NCBI RefSeq assembly: GCF_002795845.1
Contig: NZ_CP011797.1
Coordinates: 2,704,001-2,768,000 of the forward strand
Length of the DNA stretch: 64,000 bases
Direction of reading: 5' to 3'
Origin: Reinekea forsetii
GTDB lineage: Bacteria; Pseudomonadota; Gammaproteobacteria; Pseudomonadales; Natronospirillaceae
Shown: one piece after another, positions 18,241-28,027 of the stretch
Position numbering within the stretch: the first letter of the stretch is position 1
Layout: the number at the start of each line of letters is the position of its first letter
Notes under the pieces: generated by a model
What the model was told of the DNA's origin: nothing
Seen by the model: the letters and a program-made list of their open reading frames with translations, nothing else
Databases searched by the model: none
Made by a program: the position numbers and the translations under genes

Positions 18241-18696
18241 TCAAAGCTGATCCACCTTCATCTGATAAGTCAGCCAAGCCGTTTTCTCCGCGATCCGATC
18301 ATACACCGCTCGGCCTCTATAGTTAGTTTCAGCTGTCATCCAGCGCATAAAGGGCCAGCCCTGTTGTTTAGCCTGTGCCCTTAAGCCTTCATAGAGCTGT
18401 TCCACTACACCACTGCCACGTAGCGCCGGCAAGACAAAGAGATCATCGAGAAAGCCAACCTTGGCGCCGCGCAAGGGCGATACCATTTCCCGGAAGTGCA
18501 TCAGGCCGATGCCTTGGCCCGACTCATCCGTGGCGATGAGTGCGAAAAATGGCTGGGCCGGATCGAAAATCCATTGCCAGACGGTCTCCAGAATGTCGTC
18601 CGTCATCGGCATCTGATAATACTCGGCGTAACCATGATAGAGCCTTTGCCATTCGTCGCGGTCGGCACTGTTGAGCGGGGTCACTGTTATTGTCAT
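18241..18696 (-). CDS. GNAT-family N-acetyltransferase
   Basis: A 151-residue acetyltransferase. The acetyl-CoA loop is visible as DLFVLPALRGSGVVEQLYEGL (R/Q-x-x-G-x-G/A type) and the C-terminal strand FMRWMTAETN follows the usual fold. The closest general type is the L-diaminobutyric/spermidine-like GNATs with a YxMP segment, but the acceptor is unknown. It starts at ATG 18696 and lies nine bases downstream of another GNAT gene on the same strand, so the two are probably cotranscribed. Confidence 0.88.
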   Translation of the reverse strand: MTITVTPLNSADRDEWQRLYHGYAEYYQMPMTDDILETVWQWIFDPAQPFFALIATDESGQGIGLMHFREMVSPLRGAKVGFLDDLFVLPALRGSGVVEQLYEGLRAQAKQQGWPFMRWMTAETNYRGRAVYDRIAEKTAWLTYQMKVDQL

Positions 18697-18705
18697 GCGC
18701 GCTTC

Positions 18706-19434
18706 CTATTTCCGGTAAGACTCTAGGGTTTGTTTTTGACGCCCATCGGCGTCGAAATTAGTGGCATGCAACCAGCGTTGGAAGGCGCCTTGCAACGCCG
18801 GCCAGTCGCTATCGATCACGCTAAACCAGGCGGTATCACGGGTGCGGCCTTTATATACTATCGCCTGGCGAAATATGCCTTCAAACTGGAATCCGAGCCG
18901 CTGGGCGGCACGTTTGGAGGGTGCATTGAAGTTATCACATTTCCATTCGTAACGTCGGTAGCCCAGTTCATCGAAAACCCGTTGCATCAGCAAGAACATC
19001 GCCTCGGTGGCCAGCGGTGTGCGCTGCAGCAACGGCGAGAAATGAATGTGGCCCACTTCGACGACCCCCACAGTCGGGTCGATACGCATCAAGGCTGCCA
19101 TACCCACGGCACGGCCGGTGCGCTGGTCAATAATGGCGTAAAAGAGCGGATCGGGTGTGCCGCAGGCGCTCATCAACCAGTGGTTGAAATCCGCAAAGTC
19201 GGCAAAGGGCCCGACCGGCAAATAGGTCCAGTTTTTGCCATCGGGGTCCGTCGCAAAGGCCGCATAAAGCGCCTCGGCATGCCGTTCCGGCTCCAATGGC
19301 ACAAGTGTGCAATACTGGCCCGTCAACGAGGTACGAACCGGCCGTGCGCGGGTCTGCCAATCGGTTATTGGCGCACCAATGGCTTGGCCAAGATCATTAA
19401 GATATTCGCTAATCGGTTCGGGATCGTAAGCCAT
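18706..19434 (-). CDS. GNAT-family acetyltransferase, RimJ/RimL-like
   Basis: A 242-residue protein of the RimJ/RimL (Acetyltransf_3) type: GRAVGMAALMRIDPTVGVVEVGHIHFSP in the core, then the CoA-binding RTPLATEAMFLL and the family-typical NAPSKRAAQRLGFQFEGIFRQ. Such enzymes acetylate protein N-termini, small molecules or toxins; the target is unknown. The start ATG 19434 has AGAAGGA six bases upstream; the ATG at 19440 would leave no spacing. Confidence 0.88.
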   Translation of the reverse strand: MAYDPEPISEYLNDLGQAIGAPITDWQTRARPVRTSLTGQYCTLVPLEPERHAEALYAAFATDPDGKNWTYLPVGPFADFADFNHWLMSACGTPDPLFYAIIDQRTGRAVGMAALMRIDPTVGVVEVGHIHFSPLLQRTPLATEAMFLLMQRVFDELGYRRYEWKCDNFNAPSKRAAQRLGFQFEGIFRQAIVYKGRTRDTAWFSVIDSDWPALQGAFQRWLHATNFDADGRQKQTLESYRK

Positions 19435-19636
19435 TGGCATTCCTTCTGAGGGTGACGTGCTGATGAGTATAACGGGGGCCCCGGCCAAGCCGGGAGCGTA
19501 TAGCCGAGCATGCCACAATATCTAGGATGGAGAGAATAGCGCAGGCCGTTTTGAAATACTGCACAGTGCTGCTGAAGATGAGTATCGGAGATTAAATCAT
19601 TATCGGTCGGTCGATGAAAACAAAGAAAGAAAGATG

Positions 19637-21070
19637 CTACCCCAAACCGGAGTTACTCTGCGCATCGGGTTCGGAGACCACAATGCGGTTGCGGCCCAGC
19701 GCCTTGGCTTGATACATGGCCGCATCGGCCCGCTCTATAACCTTTTGCACGTTCTTATCTTGGCTTTCCCGTGCCGAGATGCCGGCGCTAATGGTCACCC
19801 CCAAGAGCGGCCGATCGGCAACGGCCACCCTAAGGTCGCTGATATCTTGCCGGATACGCTCGGCCAAGGCTTGGGCGGCGTGCAGCCCGGTCATGGGCAG
19901 GAGCACCACGAATTCCTCACCCCCGAACCGTGCTAGGGTGTCGCCGTTGCGAATAATGTCGGTCGCACTGTGACCAATCTGTTGCAACACTTGGTCGCCC
20001 ACTACATGACCGTAGAGATCATTGAATTGTTTGAAGTTGTCGATATCGAACAGGATCAAAGACAGTTCATTATTGTAGCGCCAGCTATTGGCAAACTCTT
20101 TGTTAGCCTGTTTTTTAAAATATCGCCTATTGTACAACCCGGTCAACGGGTCGGTTGTCGCATCGATAGTAAGGCATTTATTTTCGGCACGGGTTTGTTG
20201 TAAGGATGTCACCATTAGATTGTATTCGGTTACGTCCCGAATGGTGGCCACCACATGGCTTCCATAGCGCGTCTGCAGGGAGTTAAGGCGGATCTCGATC
20301 TGTATCGTTTGCCGGCTTTTGGTACAGGCTTGAATCACCCGACTGGCGCCGGTCATCGCTCGGGCCCTGGGGTCCAATTGAATCGAACTACGCCCCTTGG
20401 CATGGGCCTCGCGATAGGCTTCAGGCACCAATAGATCGATGTTCATATCAAGCAACTCCGCCTCGCTATAGCCAAACAGATGCACCGCTTCGGGATTGCC
20501 GCGCACGATAAAGCCATCTTGGTCGACCTGCAATTTGGCATCCGGTGAGCTGGTAAAAAGTGCTTCGGCTTCTTCCAGCGCAACCTTGGTGGAGGCGTAA
20601 AGCTCATCGATGATGTGCAGGTTCTTTTTATGCCGCTGCTCGAGTTGTTTGATATGGGTAATATTATGATGCAGGCCAAGCATGCGAGTGGCATGGCCCT
20701 GTTCATCACGGATCGCCACGCCGTGCGAATGGATCCACACCGTGGAACCGTTGCGGTGTTTGCAACGGAGCACCTGATCGTAGGGGCACAGAGGGTCGGC
20801 GCGATGCTGTTCCAAGTTGGCCGCCGACAGTTCAAGATCTTCTGGGAAGACGTGGGCTTGCCATTCCTCGCTAAGATGATCGGCTTCATCCAAACCGTAG
20901 CCCAAAGCCGCCCAGCATTTCGGGCTCATCCAGCGGTTATCGGGCTGGTCTAAATCCCAATACCAGAGTCCATCGAGTGTGACCTGCTGCAGAAAAGCAA
21001 GCCCCTCGCCATTTTCAGCGAATAGCTTGGTTAGCTCAAGTTTTAGGTAGTCACTGTCTCGGACAATCAT
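19637..21070 (-). CDS. PAS-PAS-GGDEF diguanylate cyclase
   Basis: A 477-residue soluble signalling enzyme making cyclic di-GMP from GTP. Two PAS domains (about 30-145, with WYWDLDQPDNRWM, and about 165-285, SPDAKLQVDQDG) precede a GGDEF domain (about 310-470) with DPLTGLYNRRYF and an active GGEEF motif. An RxxD inhibitory site (RNGD) sits five residues before GGEEF, so product feedback is expected. No membrane segment is visible. The sensed signal is unknown. Confidence 0.94.
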   Translation of the reverse strand: MIVRDSDYLKLELTKLFAENGEGLAFLQQVTLDGLWYWDLDQPDNRWMSPKCWAALGYGLDEADHLSEEWQAHVFPEDLELSAANLEQHRADPLCPYDQVLRCKHRNGSTVWIHSHGVAIRDEQGHATRMLGLHHNITHIKQLEQRHKKNLHIIDELYASTKVALEEAEALFTSSPDAKLQVDQDGFIVRGNPEAVHLFGYSEAELLDMNIDLLVPEAYREAHAKGRSSIQLDPRARAMTGASRVIQACTKSRQTIQIEIRLNSLQTRYGSHVVATIRDVTEYNLMVTSLQQTRAENKCLTIDATTDPLTGLYNRRYFKKQANKEFANSWRYNNELSLILFDIDNFKQFNDLYGHVVGDQVLQQIGHSATDIIRNGDTLARFGGEEFVVLLPMTGLHAAQALAERIRQDISDLRVAVADRPLLGVTISAGISARESQDKNVQKVIERADAAMYQAKALGRNRIVVSEPDAQSNSGLG

Positions 21071-21513
21071 GAATAACCTCAGCGCGGATGCCGTTATAGG
21101 TCACGATGTCAATCGCCCAGTCTATCAATGGCTAAGCTCAGCAATTAATAGGCTATTATCAATAAATATTTCGGCTGACCAATATGCAGATTCCTTAACA
21201 GCCGATTACGGTTAAACGGTTAAACGGTTAAACAACGAGCCGTAATCAACAAGCCAACCATACGCTGGCAAGGTTGAAAAACAACAGCGTTGAACAGCCG
21301 ATACAGGGGTACCATAGTTATTAGTGATTCAGATCACAAAACTCATCGAGAGCCATCCGACTGGAATACGCCAACTGGGCATGGGCAAGAAAATCGGACC
21401 ATCGTGCGCCAAAGCACTGGGGTTTTCGCAAAGCAAGATTGTCTACAGATCGCCTCAATTTGCTCAGCAAGGAATATCAATTCAGACATTATTTTATAAC
21501 TAGGAGTCTATTT
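21071..21513. other. Intergenic region between the cyclase and DUF924 genes
   Basis: About 440 bases without a gene. It separates divergent genes and should hold both promoters. The outstanding structure is the tandem/inverted repeat at 21204-21247 (separate entry). The stretch 21290-21480 is open in the plus frame but lacks a convincing coding signal. Confidence 0.45.
21204..21247. repeat. Three tandem 8-bp units inside an 8-bp inverted repeat
   Basis: ACGGTTAA is repeated three times head to tail (21208-21231). The block is bracketed by GATTACGG (21204-21211) and its exact complement CCGTAATC (21240-21247). Such a layout suggests a multi-site protein-binding element or a cruciform, upstream of the diguanylate cyclase gene. 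Confidence 0.7.
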
Positions 21514-22053
21514 ATGACATACGATGATGTGCTATTTTTTTGGTTTAACGACATAAAACCCGCTCAATGGTGGGTTAAAGATCTCGACTTTGACCGCCTG
21601 ATCGAGCGCAGGTTCTCGGCTTTACATGAACAGGCGATCCGGTGTGAGTTATTCGCATGGCGCGCCTCGGCAAAAGGCCGCTTGGCTGAAATCATCGTCC
21701 TCGATCAGTTTTCCAGAAATATGTTCCGCGATACCCCTAAGGCGTTTGGGTCCGATCCGTTGGCCTTGGCCCTTGCGCAAGAGGCGGTCGCGCTGGGCGT
21801 GCACAATGATCTGACGGAGATGGAGCGCAGCTTTATGATCATGCCCTTTATGCACAGCGAATCCTTGATCGTTCATGATGCTGCTTTAACGCTCTTTATT
21901 GCAAACGGCATTCCAGAGAGCCTGAACTCTGCACGCAGACACCGAGCCATAATAGAACAGTTTGGGAGGTATCCGCATCGGAACCTCATTTTAGGTCGGG
22001 CCTCCACGCCCGAGGAACTGGAATTCCTGACCCAGCCGGGTTCGTCTTTTTAG
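21514..22053 (+). CDS. DUF924 family protein
   Basis: A 179-residue all-helical cytoplasmic protein of the DUF924 (TPR-like) family, recognised by the N-terminal DVLFFWF, the LAEIIVLDQFSRNMFRDTPKAF motif and the HSESL segment with a following helical repeat. Its molecular role is not established. I start it at ATG 21514, preceded by TAGGAG at 21501-21506, rather than at the longer upstream reading frame. Confidence 0.9.
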   Translation: MTYDDVLFFWFNDIKPAQWWVKDLDFDRLIERRFSALHEQAIRCELFAWRASAKGRLAEIIVLDQFSRNMFRDTPKAFGSDPLALALAQEAVALGVHNDLTEMERSFMIMPFMHSESLIVHDAALTLFIANGIPESLNSARRHRAIIEQFGRYPHRNLILGRASTPEELEFLTQPGSSF

Positions 22054-22278
22054 CATGTAAAGACGCACGCCCGTCATTCCATCGGCGAGCGCTAGGGCCT
22101 CAGCAGCGGTCGTGCTTGCGCTAAGCGATGCCAGAATCTCAGCCCGCACTGGCGAGCCGTTCGTGCCAACCGTGCCGATAAGGGGATACCAGTGGGACCG
22201 GCGTTACGCATAATAACTGCCCCAAGACCCCGATTAGGGTTATCCTGCCAGCCATTACCGCCCCCTAGAGTCCAAGCT

Positions 22279-23505
22279 ATGCTGTTTAACCCTATAACCC
22301 TGCCCAACGGCGCCGTTCTAAAGAACCGACTCGTTAAAGCCGCAATGGAAGAAAGCTTGGCCCGACCCGACCGGACCCCCTCTGATGAACTGATTCAGCT
22401 CTATCGACGCTGGAGCGAGGGCGGCTGCGCGCTGCTGTTAACCGGTAACGTCATGGTGGATGGCAACCATATGACCGGCGCCGGCAACTTGGTCTTGGAT
22501 AAGGGTCAACAGCTGGCGCGCTTTACGGCATGGTCGGCGGCCGCCCAAAGCGGGGGCGCGAGTGTTTGGCTGCAAATCAATCATCCCGGTCGCCAAGCGC
22601 CGTCCAAGCTCAACGACCACAGCCTAGCGCCATCAGCGATCAATCTCGATATGGGCAATTTCTCCAAGCTGTTTGCACCGGCACGTGCGATGAACGAAGC
22701 CGAGATAAACCGGGTGATTGAGCAGTTTGCCGACACCGCGCTTCAAGCGGAACGGGCCGGTTTCGACGGGGTTCAAATTCACGCCGCACACGGCTATTTG
22801 ATCAGCCAATTCTTATCGCCCCTGGTCAATCAACGCACCGATAAGTGGGGCGGTAGCGTTGAGAAACGCGCCCAACTCCTGATCAGCGTGGTGGATGCGG
22901 TGCGCCAACGCGTTCAGCCGGGGTTTGCGGTCGCGGTTAAACTGAATTCGGCCGACTTTCAACGCGGCGGCTTCGGGCCGGATGACGCACAAGTCGTTTT
23001 GCAACTGTTGGCCGATAAGCAGATTACGCTCATCGAGTTGTCGGGCGGCAGCTACGAAGCCCCGGCCATGCAGGGGCAGTCACGCGATGAACGCACCTTG
23101 GCTCGCGAGGCCTACTTTTTGGACTTCGCCGAACAACTAGCACACCACACCCAAATACCGCTGATGACCACCGGTGGAATTCATCGTCGAGAAATTGCCG
23201 AGCAAGTCTTGGCAAAGGGCGTCGACCTGGTAGGCATGGCCACCGCCTTGGCCTTGCAACCGGATCTGCCGAACCTCTGGCAGCAAGGTATTGGCGTGCA
23301 GGTCAGCCTGAAACCGGTCACCTGGAAGAACAAAACGCTGGCCTCGCTGGCCGTGATGGCGCAAGTTCGCCGGTTAATGAGAGATCTGGGCCAGGCAAAT
23401 GTAAACATGGCCAAACCACGGCCCTATTGGTGGGTCTTGATCACCGATCAAATCGCCGATGCGCGCCATGTCCGGCGACTCAAAAAATGGCGCCGATCCT
23501 TATAG
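22279..23505 (+). CDS. NADH:flavin oxidoreductase, Old Yellow Enzyme family
   Basis: A 408-residue FMN-dependent TIM-barrel enzyme. Recognisable pieces are LPNGAVLKNRLVKAAMEE at the N-terminus, QINHPGRQAP, and the strong family motif IHAAHGYLISQFLSPLVNQRTDKWGGS with the catalytic His pair. Relatives reduce activated C=C bonds of enones or act in fatty-acid/xenobiotic reduction. ATG 22279 is chosen because the fold begins there. It stands alone on the plus strand; a stable hairpin without a T-run follows. Confidence 0.92.
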   Translation: MLFNPITLPNGAVLKNRLVKAAMEESLARPDRTPSDELIQLYRRWSEGGCALLLTGNVMVDGNHMTGAGNLVLDKGQQLARFTAWSAAAQSGGASVWLQINHPGRQAPSKLNDHSLAPSAINLDMGNFSKLFAPARAMNEAEINRVIEQFADTALQAERAGFDGVQIHAAHGYLISQFLSPLVNQRTDKWGGSVEKRAQLLISVVDAVRQRVQPGFAVAVKLNSADFQRGGFGPDDAQVVLQLLADKQITLIELSGGSYEAPAMQGQSRDERTLAREAYFLDFAEQLAHHTQIPLMTTGGIHRREIAEQVLAKGVDLVGMATALALQPDLPNLWQQGIGVQVSLKPVTWKNKTLASLAVMAQVRRLMRDLGQANVNMAKPRPYWWVLITDQIADARHVRRLKKWRRSL

Positions 23506-23525
23506 CAATTCGCGTCGGCGCCATT

Positions 23526-23557
23526 GTGACCGATAGGTTTTAAGCGACCTCGGTCAC
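23526..23557 (+). terminator. Hairpin after the OYE gene
   Basis: GTGACCGA pairs with TCGGTCAC, with inner GGT/ACC pairing around a short bulge. It lacks a T-run, so it may be a Rho-dependent end or an RNA 3'-protecting stem. Confidence 0.45.
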
Positions 23558-23640
23558 ACCCGCCGCGCCACTTTATTTCGCTCTGGCGTTATCTTTAGAC
23601 CGCCTGAGACTCACTCGCTTTATTTCGGATTACCCACTGG

Positions 23641-24519
23641 ATGTATATAAGCTTAAAAAATGCACTGCCACTTAGTGCTTGGTATATGGTGGCTTCAGCG
23701 CTTGGCTTCGCCCTAATGGTGGCCTGCGTGAAGATTGCCAACACGACCTATCAGATCCCCGTACTGGAAATCGTCGCGGCCAGAGCAATTGTTTCCGCGC
23801 TGATCAGCTATGCCGATATTCGGCGTAAAAAAATATCGCCTTGGGGCAATAATAAGCCCTTGTTAATAGCACGCGGTACGGTCGGGGCCCTGGCCTTAAT
23901 TTTTGTTTATTACGCCGTGACCACCCTGCCCCTGGCCGAAGCCACCATCTTGCAGTATTTACACCCAGTCTTTACCGCCCTGATGGCGCTGTTTTTTTTA
24001 AAGGAAGTTATCCAACGCTCCACCCTTGCCTGCATTGCTCTGAGCTTGATGGGTTTGGTTATTATGATACAGCCCAATTTTTCGCCAGATAGCGCGATCA
24101 GCTATTCTTGGGTCAGTATTGGCGCGGGCCTGCTAGGCGCCTTTGGCAGCGCGGTGGCCTATATTATCGTGAAAAAACTGACCCAAACGGAAGACAGTTC
24201 GGTTATCGTTTTCTACTTTCCTATTATTGCGATCCCGATCTCTGTGGCCTTGTTAGGCGATGATTTTGTGGTTCCCAGCCTGGCAGCAACAGGCGTATTG
24301 GTTTTGGTCGGGATCTTTACCCAAGTAGGCCAAATAGGCTTAACAAAGGCGCTGCACAGCGCAGATGCCAATAAGGCAACGGCCTATGCCTATGTCCAGG
24401 TGCTATTTTCCGTTTTTATTGGTTGGGTCTACTTTAGTGAAGTACCGGTTTTCACCACATTAGTGGGTGGGGCATTCATAATGGCGGGGGCGTTAATTAA
24501 CGTCCTATGGAAACGCTGA
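23641..24519 (+). CDS. EamA/DMT-family membrane transporter
   Basis: A 292-residue ten-segment inner-membrane protein with two EamA halves; the patterns ARGTVGALALIFVYYAVTTLPLAEATILQYLHPVFTA-type (first half) and the helix-10 loop near the end are typical of RhaT/S-adenosylmethionine-uptake-like members. The substrate is unknown. It converges with the LysR gene (20 bases between stops) and has no obvious link to glutarate metabolism next door. Confidence 0.9.
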   Translation: MYISLKNALPLSAWYMVASALGFALMVACVKIANTTYQIPVLEIVAARAIVSALISYADIRRKKISPWGNNKPLLIARGTVGALALIFVYYAVTTLPLAEATILQYLHPVFTALMALFFLKEVIQRSTLACIALSLMGLVIMIQPNFSPDSAISYSWVSIGAGLLGAFGSAVAYIIVKKLTQTEDSSVIVFYFPIIAIPISVALLGDDFVVPSLAATGVLVLVGIFTQVGQIGLTKALHSADANKATAYAYVQVLFSVFIGWVYFSEVPVFTTLVGGAFIMAGALINVLWKR

Positions 24520-24539
24520 GTGAAGATGTTAACGCGATC

Positions 24540-25430
24540 TTAGTTTTGAACATGATTCTCATAAAAAGTTAGAAAAGCCTGCGCCGCTTTTGAAAGATAG
24601 TGATTCTTCTTCCAGCCCCAGGCCAATTCCAAGCGAATCGCCGGCTCAAAGGGCCGAACACACAGATCCGATTCGTTTTCAACGATCATGGCGAGACAGG
24701 TTGCGATGCCAACGTCACTGCGGACCAACTGCTTCAGCAGGTCGATCAGATTGGTTTCGAACTGAATATTTAGGCTAACCTTTGCCTGGTGCGCCCGCTG
24801 TTCAACCGCGTCGCGCAGATAGTAACCTTGACGAAACATCACCGAGGGTTGCTGACTGTATTGCTCGATACTGATTGATGACTGCTGAGCAAGTTCATGA
24901 TCTATCGGCAGGCACGCGACCACCTGTTCGCTCAACTTGGCCGCATAACGAATATCATCATTGGGGGGGACCGACTGCAGCAGGGCGATATCCAGCTCAC
25001 CGTCAACAATCATTTGTTCCAGAGTGTGGGTGCCGGCTTCGACGAGCCGAATACGGACGCCCGGATAAGCCTGTTTGAAGCCGATTAGGACAGAGGGCAG
25101 GAAATAAGTCGATAACATGGCCGACGCACCGATGTTTATTTCTCCCCTGGCCAAACCCCGTAACTCGGTCAACTCACGGCCAGCATCGGCCAAATCCGCC
25201 AGGATTTGATGGGCATGCTTGAGCATGACCTTGCCATCTGAGGTCAAGGTCAAGGTCATGGTGCGGTTGCCGCGGTTAATCAACTTTAAGCCGGTTTCTT
25301 CTTCCAACTTCTTTATCGCGATGCTCAGGGCCGGTTGCGCGATGCCCAAGCGCTGCGCAGATTTGGAAAAGCTGCCGCTGATGGCAATGTCGCTAAAATA
25401 TTCCAGTCGTTTGATGCTATTTAGGTGCAT
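24540..25430 (-). CDS. LysR-family regulator of the glutarate operon
   Basis: A 296-residue LysR regulator with an N-terminal winged helix-turn-helix (residues ~4-62, FSKSAQRLGIAQPALSIAIKKLEEETG) and a type 2 periplasmic-binding effector domain. It is divergent from the gcdH gene with 130 bases between, the classic layout for a LysR activator and its target (compare GcdR). The effector is probably glutarate or glutaryl-CoA by context. The intergenic region is extremely A/T rich. Confidence 0.92.
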   Translation of the reverse strand: MHLNSIKRLEYFSDIAISGSFSKSAQRLGIAQPALSIAIKKLEEETGLKLINRGNRTMTLTLTSDGKVMLKHAHQILADLADAGRELTELRGLARGEINIGASAMLSTYFLPSVLIGFKQAYPGVRIRLVEAGTHTLEQMIVDGELDIALLQSVPPNDDIRYAAKLSEQVVACLPIDHELAQQSSISIEQYSQQPSVMFRQGYYLRDAVEQRAHQAKVSLNIQFETNLIDLLKQLVRSDVGIATCLAMIVENESDLCVRPFEPAIRLELAWGWKKNHYLSKAAQAFLTFYENHVQN

Positions 25431-25560
25431 AGGAAAGGTCCAAGAGCGCGCGGTAGGATATTGATATAATATATAGAAGGTATATTTTTAATATAATTAT
25501 AATATCTTAACAACAGGGGTATAATTAGACAACTAACCACCCTAATTAAGGAACACCCCT
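25431..25560 (+). promoter_or_regulatory. LysR/gcdH divergent promoter region
   Basis: A 130-base gap, strikingly A/T rich from 25461 to 25510. A perfect -10 box TATAAT sits at 25520-25525 for gcdH; no consensus -35 precedes it, as expected for an activator-dependent promoter. AAGGA at about 25548 is the gcdH ribosome binding site. Confidence 0.55.
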
Positions 25561-26736
25561 ATGGCGCTTACCCCATTCGAATGGCAAGACCCCTTCTCCC
25601 TAACTGCACAATTGTCCGACGATGAGCGCATGATTATGGACGCGGCGAAGGACTACTGCCAGGGTGAATTAGCACCCCGGGTTCAGATGGCCAATCGCAA
25701 CGAGCAGTTCGATCCGGCGATCATGTTAGAACTGGGTCGACTCGGCATGCTCGGTGTTACCCTGCCGGAAAAATACGGCGGTTCTAATGCGAGCAACGTT
25801 GCCTATGGTCTGATCGCCCGCGAAGTAGAGCGCATAGACAGTGGTTATCGCTCGGCGATGAGCGTGCAATCCTCATTGGTCATGCATCCTATCTATGCGT
25901 ACGGTAGCGAAGAGCAACGCACCAAATACTTGCCTAAGTTAGCCAGTGGCGAGTTTATTGGCTGCTTTGGTTTAACCGAACCCGGTGCCGGATCGGATCC
26001 AGGCAGCCTGAGCGCGAAGGCCATTAAAACCGAAAAAGGCTATATCCTCAACGGCGCTAAAATGTGGATCACCAACTCGCCCATCGCCGATATTATGGTG
26101 GTCTGGGCCAAGCTCGACGGTGTGATTCGCGGCTTTATTCTTGAGCGCGACATGGAAGGTTTACGCACACCCAAGATCGAAGGCAAGTTCAGTTTGCGAG
26201 CCTCGGTCACGGGCGAAATTGTGATGGAAGATGTCTACGTGCCCGAGGCTAACCTGTTGCCGAATGCGTCTGGTTTGGCAGGCCCCTTTGGCTGTTTGAA
26301 TAAGGCGCGCTATGGCATTGCCTGGGGTGCTATGGGAGCGGCCGAGGCGTGCTGGTTTGCGGCGCAAAACTATGTCATGGATCGGGAGCAATTTGGCCGG
26401 CCCTTAGCCGCGACTCAGTTAGTACAGAAAAAACTGGCCGACATGCAGACCGAGATCAGCCTGGGCTTACAAGGCGCCATGCGCATGGGTCAGTTGATGG
26501 ACAATGATGCCTGTCCGGTTGAGCTGATCTCGCTGATGAAACGCAACAATGCCGGCAAGGCCTTGGAAATAGCCCGTGTTGCCCGCGATATGCATGGCGG
26601 CAACGGGATTAGTGATGAATACTGCGTTATTCGACACGTGATGAACCTGGAAGCGGTCAATACCTATGAGGGCACCCACGATGTGCACGCACTCATTCTG
26701 GGTCGCGCGCAAACTGGCATTCAGGCGTTCTATTAA
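25561..26736 (+). CDS. gcdH: Glutaryl-CoA dehydrogenase
   Basis: A 391-residue FAD-dependent acyl-CoA dehydrogenase. The catalytic Glu is in YEGTHDVH near the C-terminus, the spacing typical of glutaryl-CoA dehydrogenases, and the FAD-binding [13 protein letters not shown] and [10 protein letters not shown] motifs are present. It oxidises and decarboxylates glutaryl-CoA to crotonyl-CoA. The stop overlaps the CoA transferase start as TAATG, so the pair is coupled: activation then dehydrogenation of glutarate, as in lysine breakdown. Confidence 0.94.
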   Translation: MALTPFEWQDPFSLTAQLSDDERMIMDAAKDYCQGELAPRVQMANRNEQFDPAIMLELGRLGMLGVTLPEKYGGSNASNVAYGLIAREVERIDSGYRSAMSVQSSLVMHPIYAYGSEEQRTKYLPKLASGEFIGCFGLTEPGAGSDPGSLSAKAIKTEKGYILNGAKMWITNSPIADIMVVWAKLDGVIRGFILERDMEGLRTPKIEGKFSLRASVTGEIVMEDVYVPEANLLPNASGLAGPFGCLNKARYGIAWGAMGAAEACWFAAQNYVMDREQFGRPLAATQLVQKKLADMQTEISLGLQGAMRMGQLMDNDACPVELISLMKRNNAGKALEIARVARDMHGGNGISDEYCVIRHVMNLEAVNTYEGTHDVHALILGRAQTGIQAFY

Positions 26737-27962
26737 TGGCTACGCCAGCCGATGAGGGGGCACTGTCCGGTATAAAAGTACTGGACCTCAGCCGCATTCT
26801 GGCGGGCCCTTGGGCCGGCCAAATGCTGGCGGACCTGGGCGCCGACGTTATTAAGGTTGAGCGGCCCAAGGTCGGCGACGATACCCGGCTATGGGGCCCA
26901 CCCTTTTTTGACACTGATGATAAGGCCGAGCGCGTAGCGGCCTATTTCCACAGCGCGAATCGCGGCAAACAATCCATTGCGATCGATTTCACCCAGCCCG
27001 AAGGCCAGGCACTGGTATTAGAGTTGGTGCGCAAGGCTGATGTGGTGATTGAAAACTATAAATTCGATGGCTTAAAAAAATACGGCCTGAATTACCCAAG
27101 CTTGGCTGCGCTCAACCCAAAACTGATCTATTGTTCGATCACCGGTTTTGGCCAAACGGGTCCCTATAAAGAGCGCGCCGGCTATGACTTTATGATTCAA
27201 GCCATGGGTGGCCTGATGAGCGTAACCGGCGAACCGGACGGTGCACCGATGAAGGTTGGCGTGGCCTTGACCGATATATTGACCGGTCTTTATGCCTCAA
27301 ATGCCATTCAGGCGGCGCTGCTGTACCGTCACCGCACTGGCCTGGGCCAACATATCGATATGGCCTTACTGGACGTCCAGGTTGCGACCATGGCAAACCA
27401 AGCGATGAACTATCTGGCGACCGGCACTGCGCCTGGGCGATTGGGCAATTCTCATCCGAACATCGTGCCCTATCAGGCCTTTGCGACCAGTGATGATTAT
27501 CTCATTCTGGCCATCGGTAACGATGGTCAGTTTCAGCGCTTTTGTGCCGTGGGGCAGTGCCAATTCCTCAGTGCCGATGCGCGCTTCGCCACCAACCAGG
27601 CGCGAGTCGAGCATCGAGTTGAATTGATTCCGCTGATTGAATCCGTGCTCAGGGCTCAGAGTCGGCAATGGTGGTTGGTTGAGCTTGAAAAGGTGTCCGT
27701 GCCGTGTGGGCCGATCAACAGCCTGGAGCAAGTGTTTGAGGACCCGCAAGTTATAGCGCGCGGCTTGCAGATGTCGCTTGAGCACCCAACCCTAGGCCAA
27801 GTGCCATCGGTCGCCAATCCCATTCGATTGAGTAAATCGCCCATACGATATCGCGCTGCCAGCCCCTCTTTAGGCGCAGATACCGAGGTCATTCTTAAAG
27901 CGCAACTTGATGTGAGCCCGGAGCACTTTGAGGAATTAAAGGCGAAGGGTGTGATCGGCTAA
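26736..27962 (+). CDS. Glutarate CoA-transferase (CaiB/BaiF family, class III)
   Basis: A 408-residue class III CoA transferase. The family start LSGIKVLDLSRILAGPWAGQMLADLGADVIKVE and the catalytic Asp in HIDMALLDVQVA are clear. Coupled to gcdH, it most likely transfers CoA from succinyl-CoA to glutarate (SUGCT/GcdG type). The operon ends with a strong terminator hairpin 16 bases after the stop. Substrate assignment rests on context. Confidence 0.9.
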   Translation: MATPADEGALSGIKVLDLSRILAGPWAGQMLADLGADVIKVERPKVGDDTRLWGPPFFDTDDKAERVAAYFHSANRGKQSIAIDFTQPEGQALVLELVRKADVVIENYKFDGLKKYGLNYPSLAALNPKLIYCSITGFGQTGPYKERAGYDFMIQAMGGLMSVTGEPDGAPMKVGVALTDILTGLYASNAIQAALLYRHRTGLGQHIDMALLDVQVATMANQAMNYLATGTAPGRLGNSHPNIVPYQAFATSDDYLILAIGNDGQFQRFCAVGQCQFLSADARFATNQARVEHRVELIPLIESVLRAQSRQWWLVELEKVSVPCGPINSLEQVFEDPQVIARGLQMSLEHPTLGQVPSVANPIRLSKSPIRYRAASPSLGADTEVILKAQLDVSPEHFEELKAKGVIG

Positions 27963-27978
27963 TGGCTTCGCTCGAGCA

Positions 27979-28010
27979 AAAAAAACGGCTAAGTGATTCG
28001 CCGTTTTTTT
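27979..28010. terminator. Bidirectional intrinsic terminator
   Basis: AAAAAAACGGC (27979-27989) pairs perfectly with GCCGTTTTTTT (28000-28010) around a ten-base loop. The A-run and T-run make it work in both directions. It separates the convergent glutarate operon and the GntR-locus flavoprotein operon. Confidence 0.9.
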
Positions 28011-28027
28011 GTGTGCCCAAGAAGAGT

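Noticed and set aside
21290-21513. Upstream extension or small gene before the DUF924 gene
   Set aside because: Good TAGGAG site at 21501 fixes the start at 21514; the preceding frame lacks family similarity.
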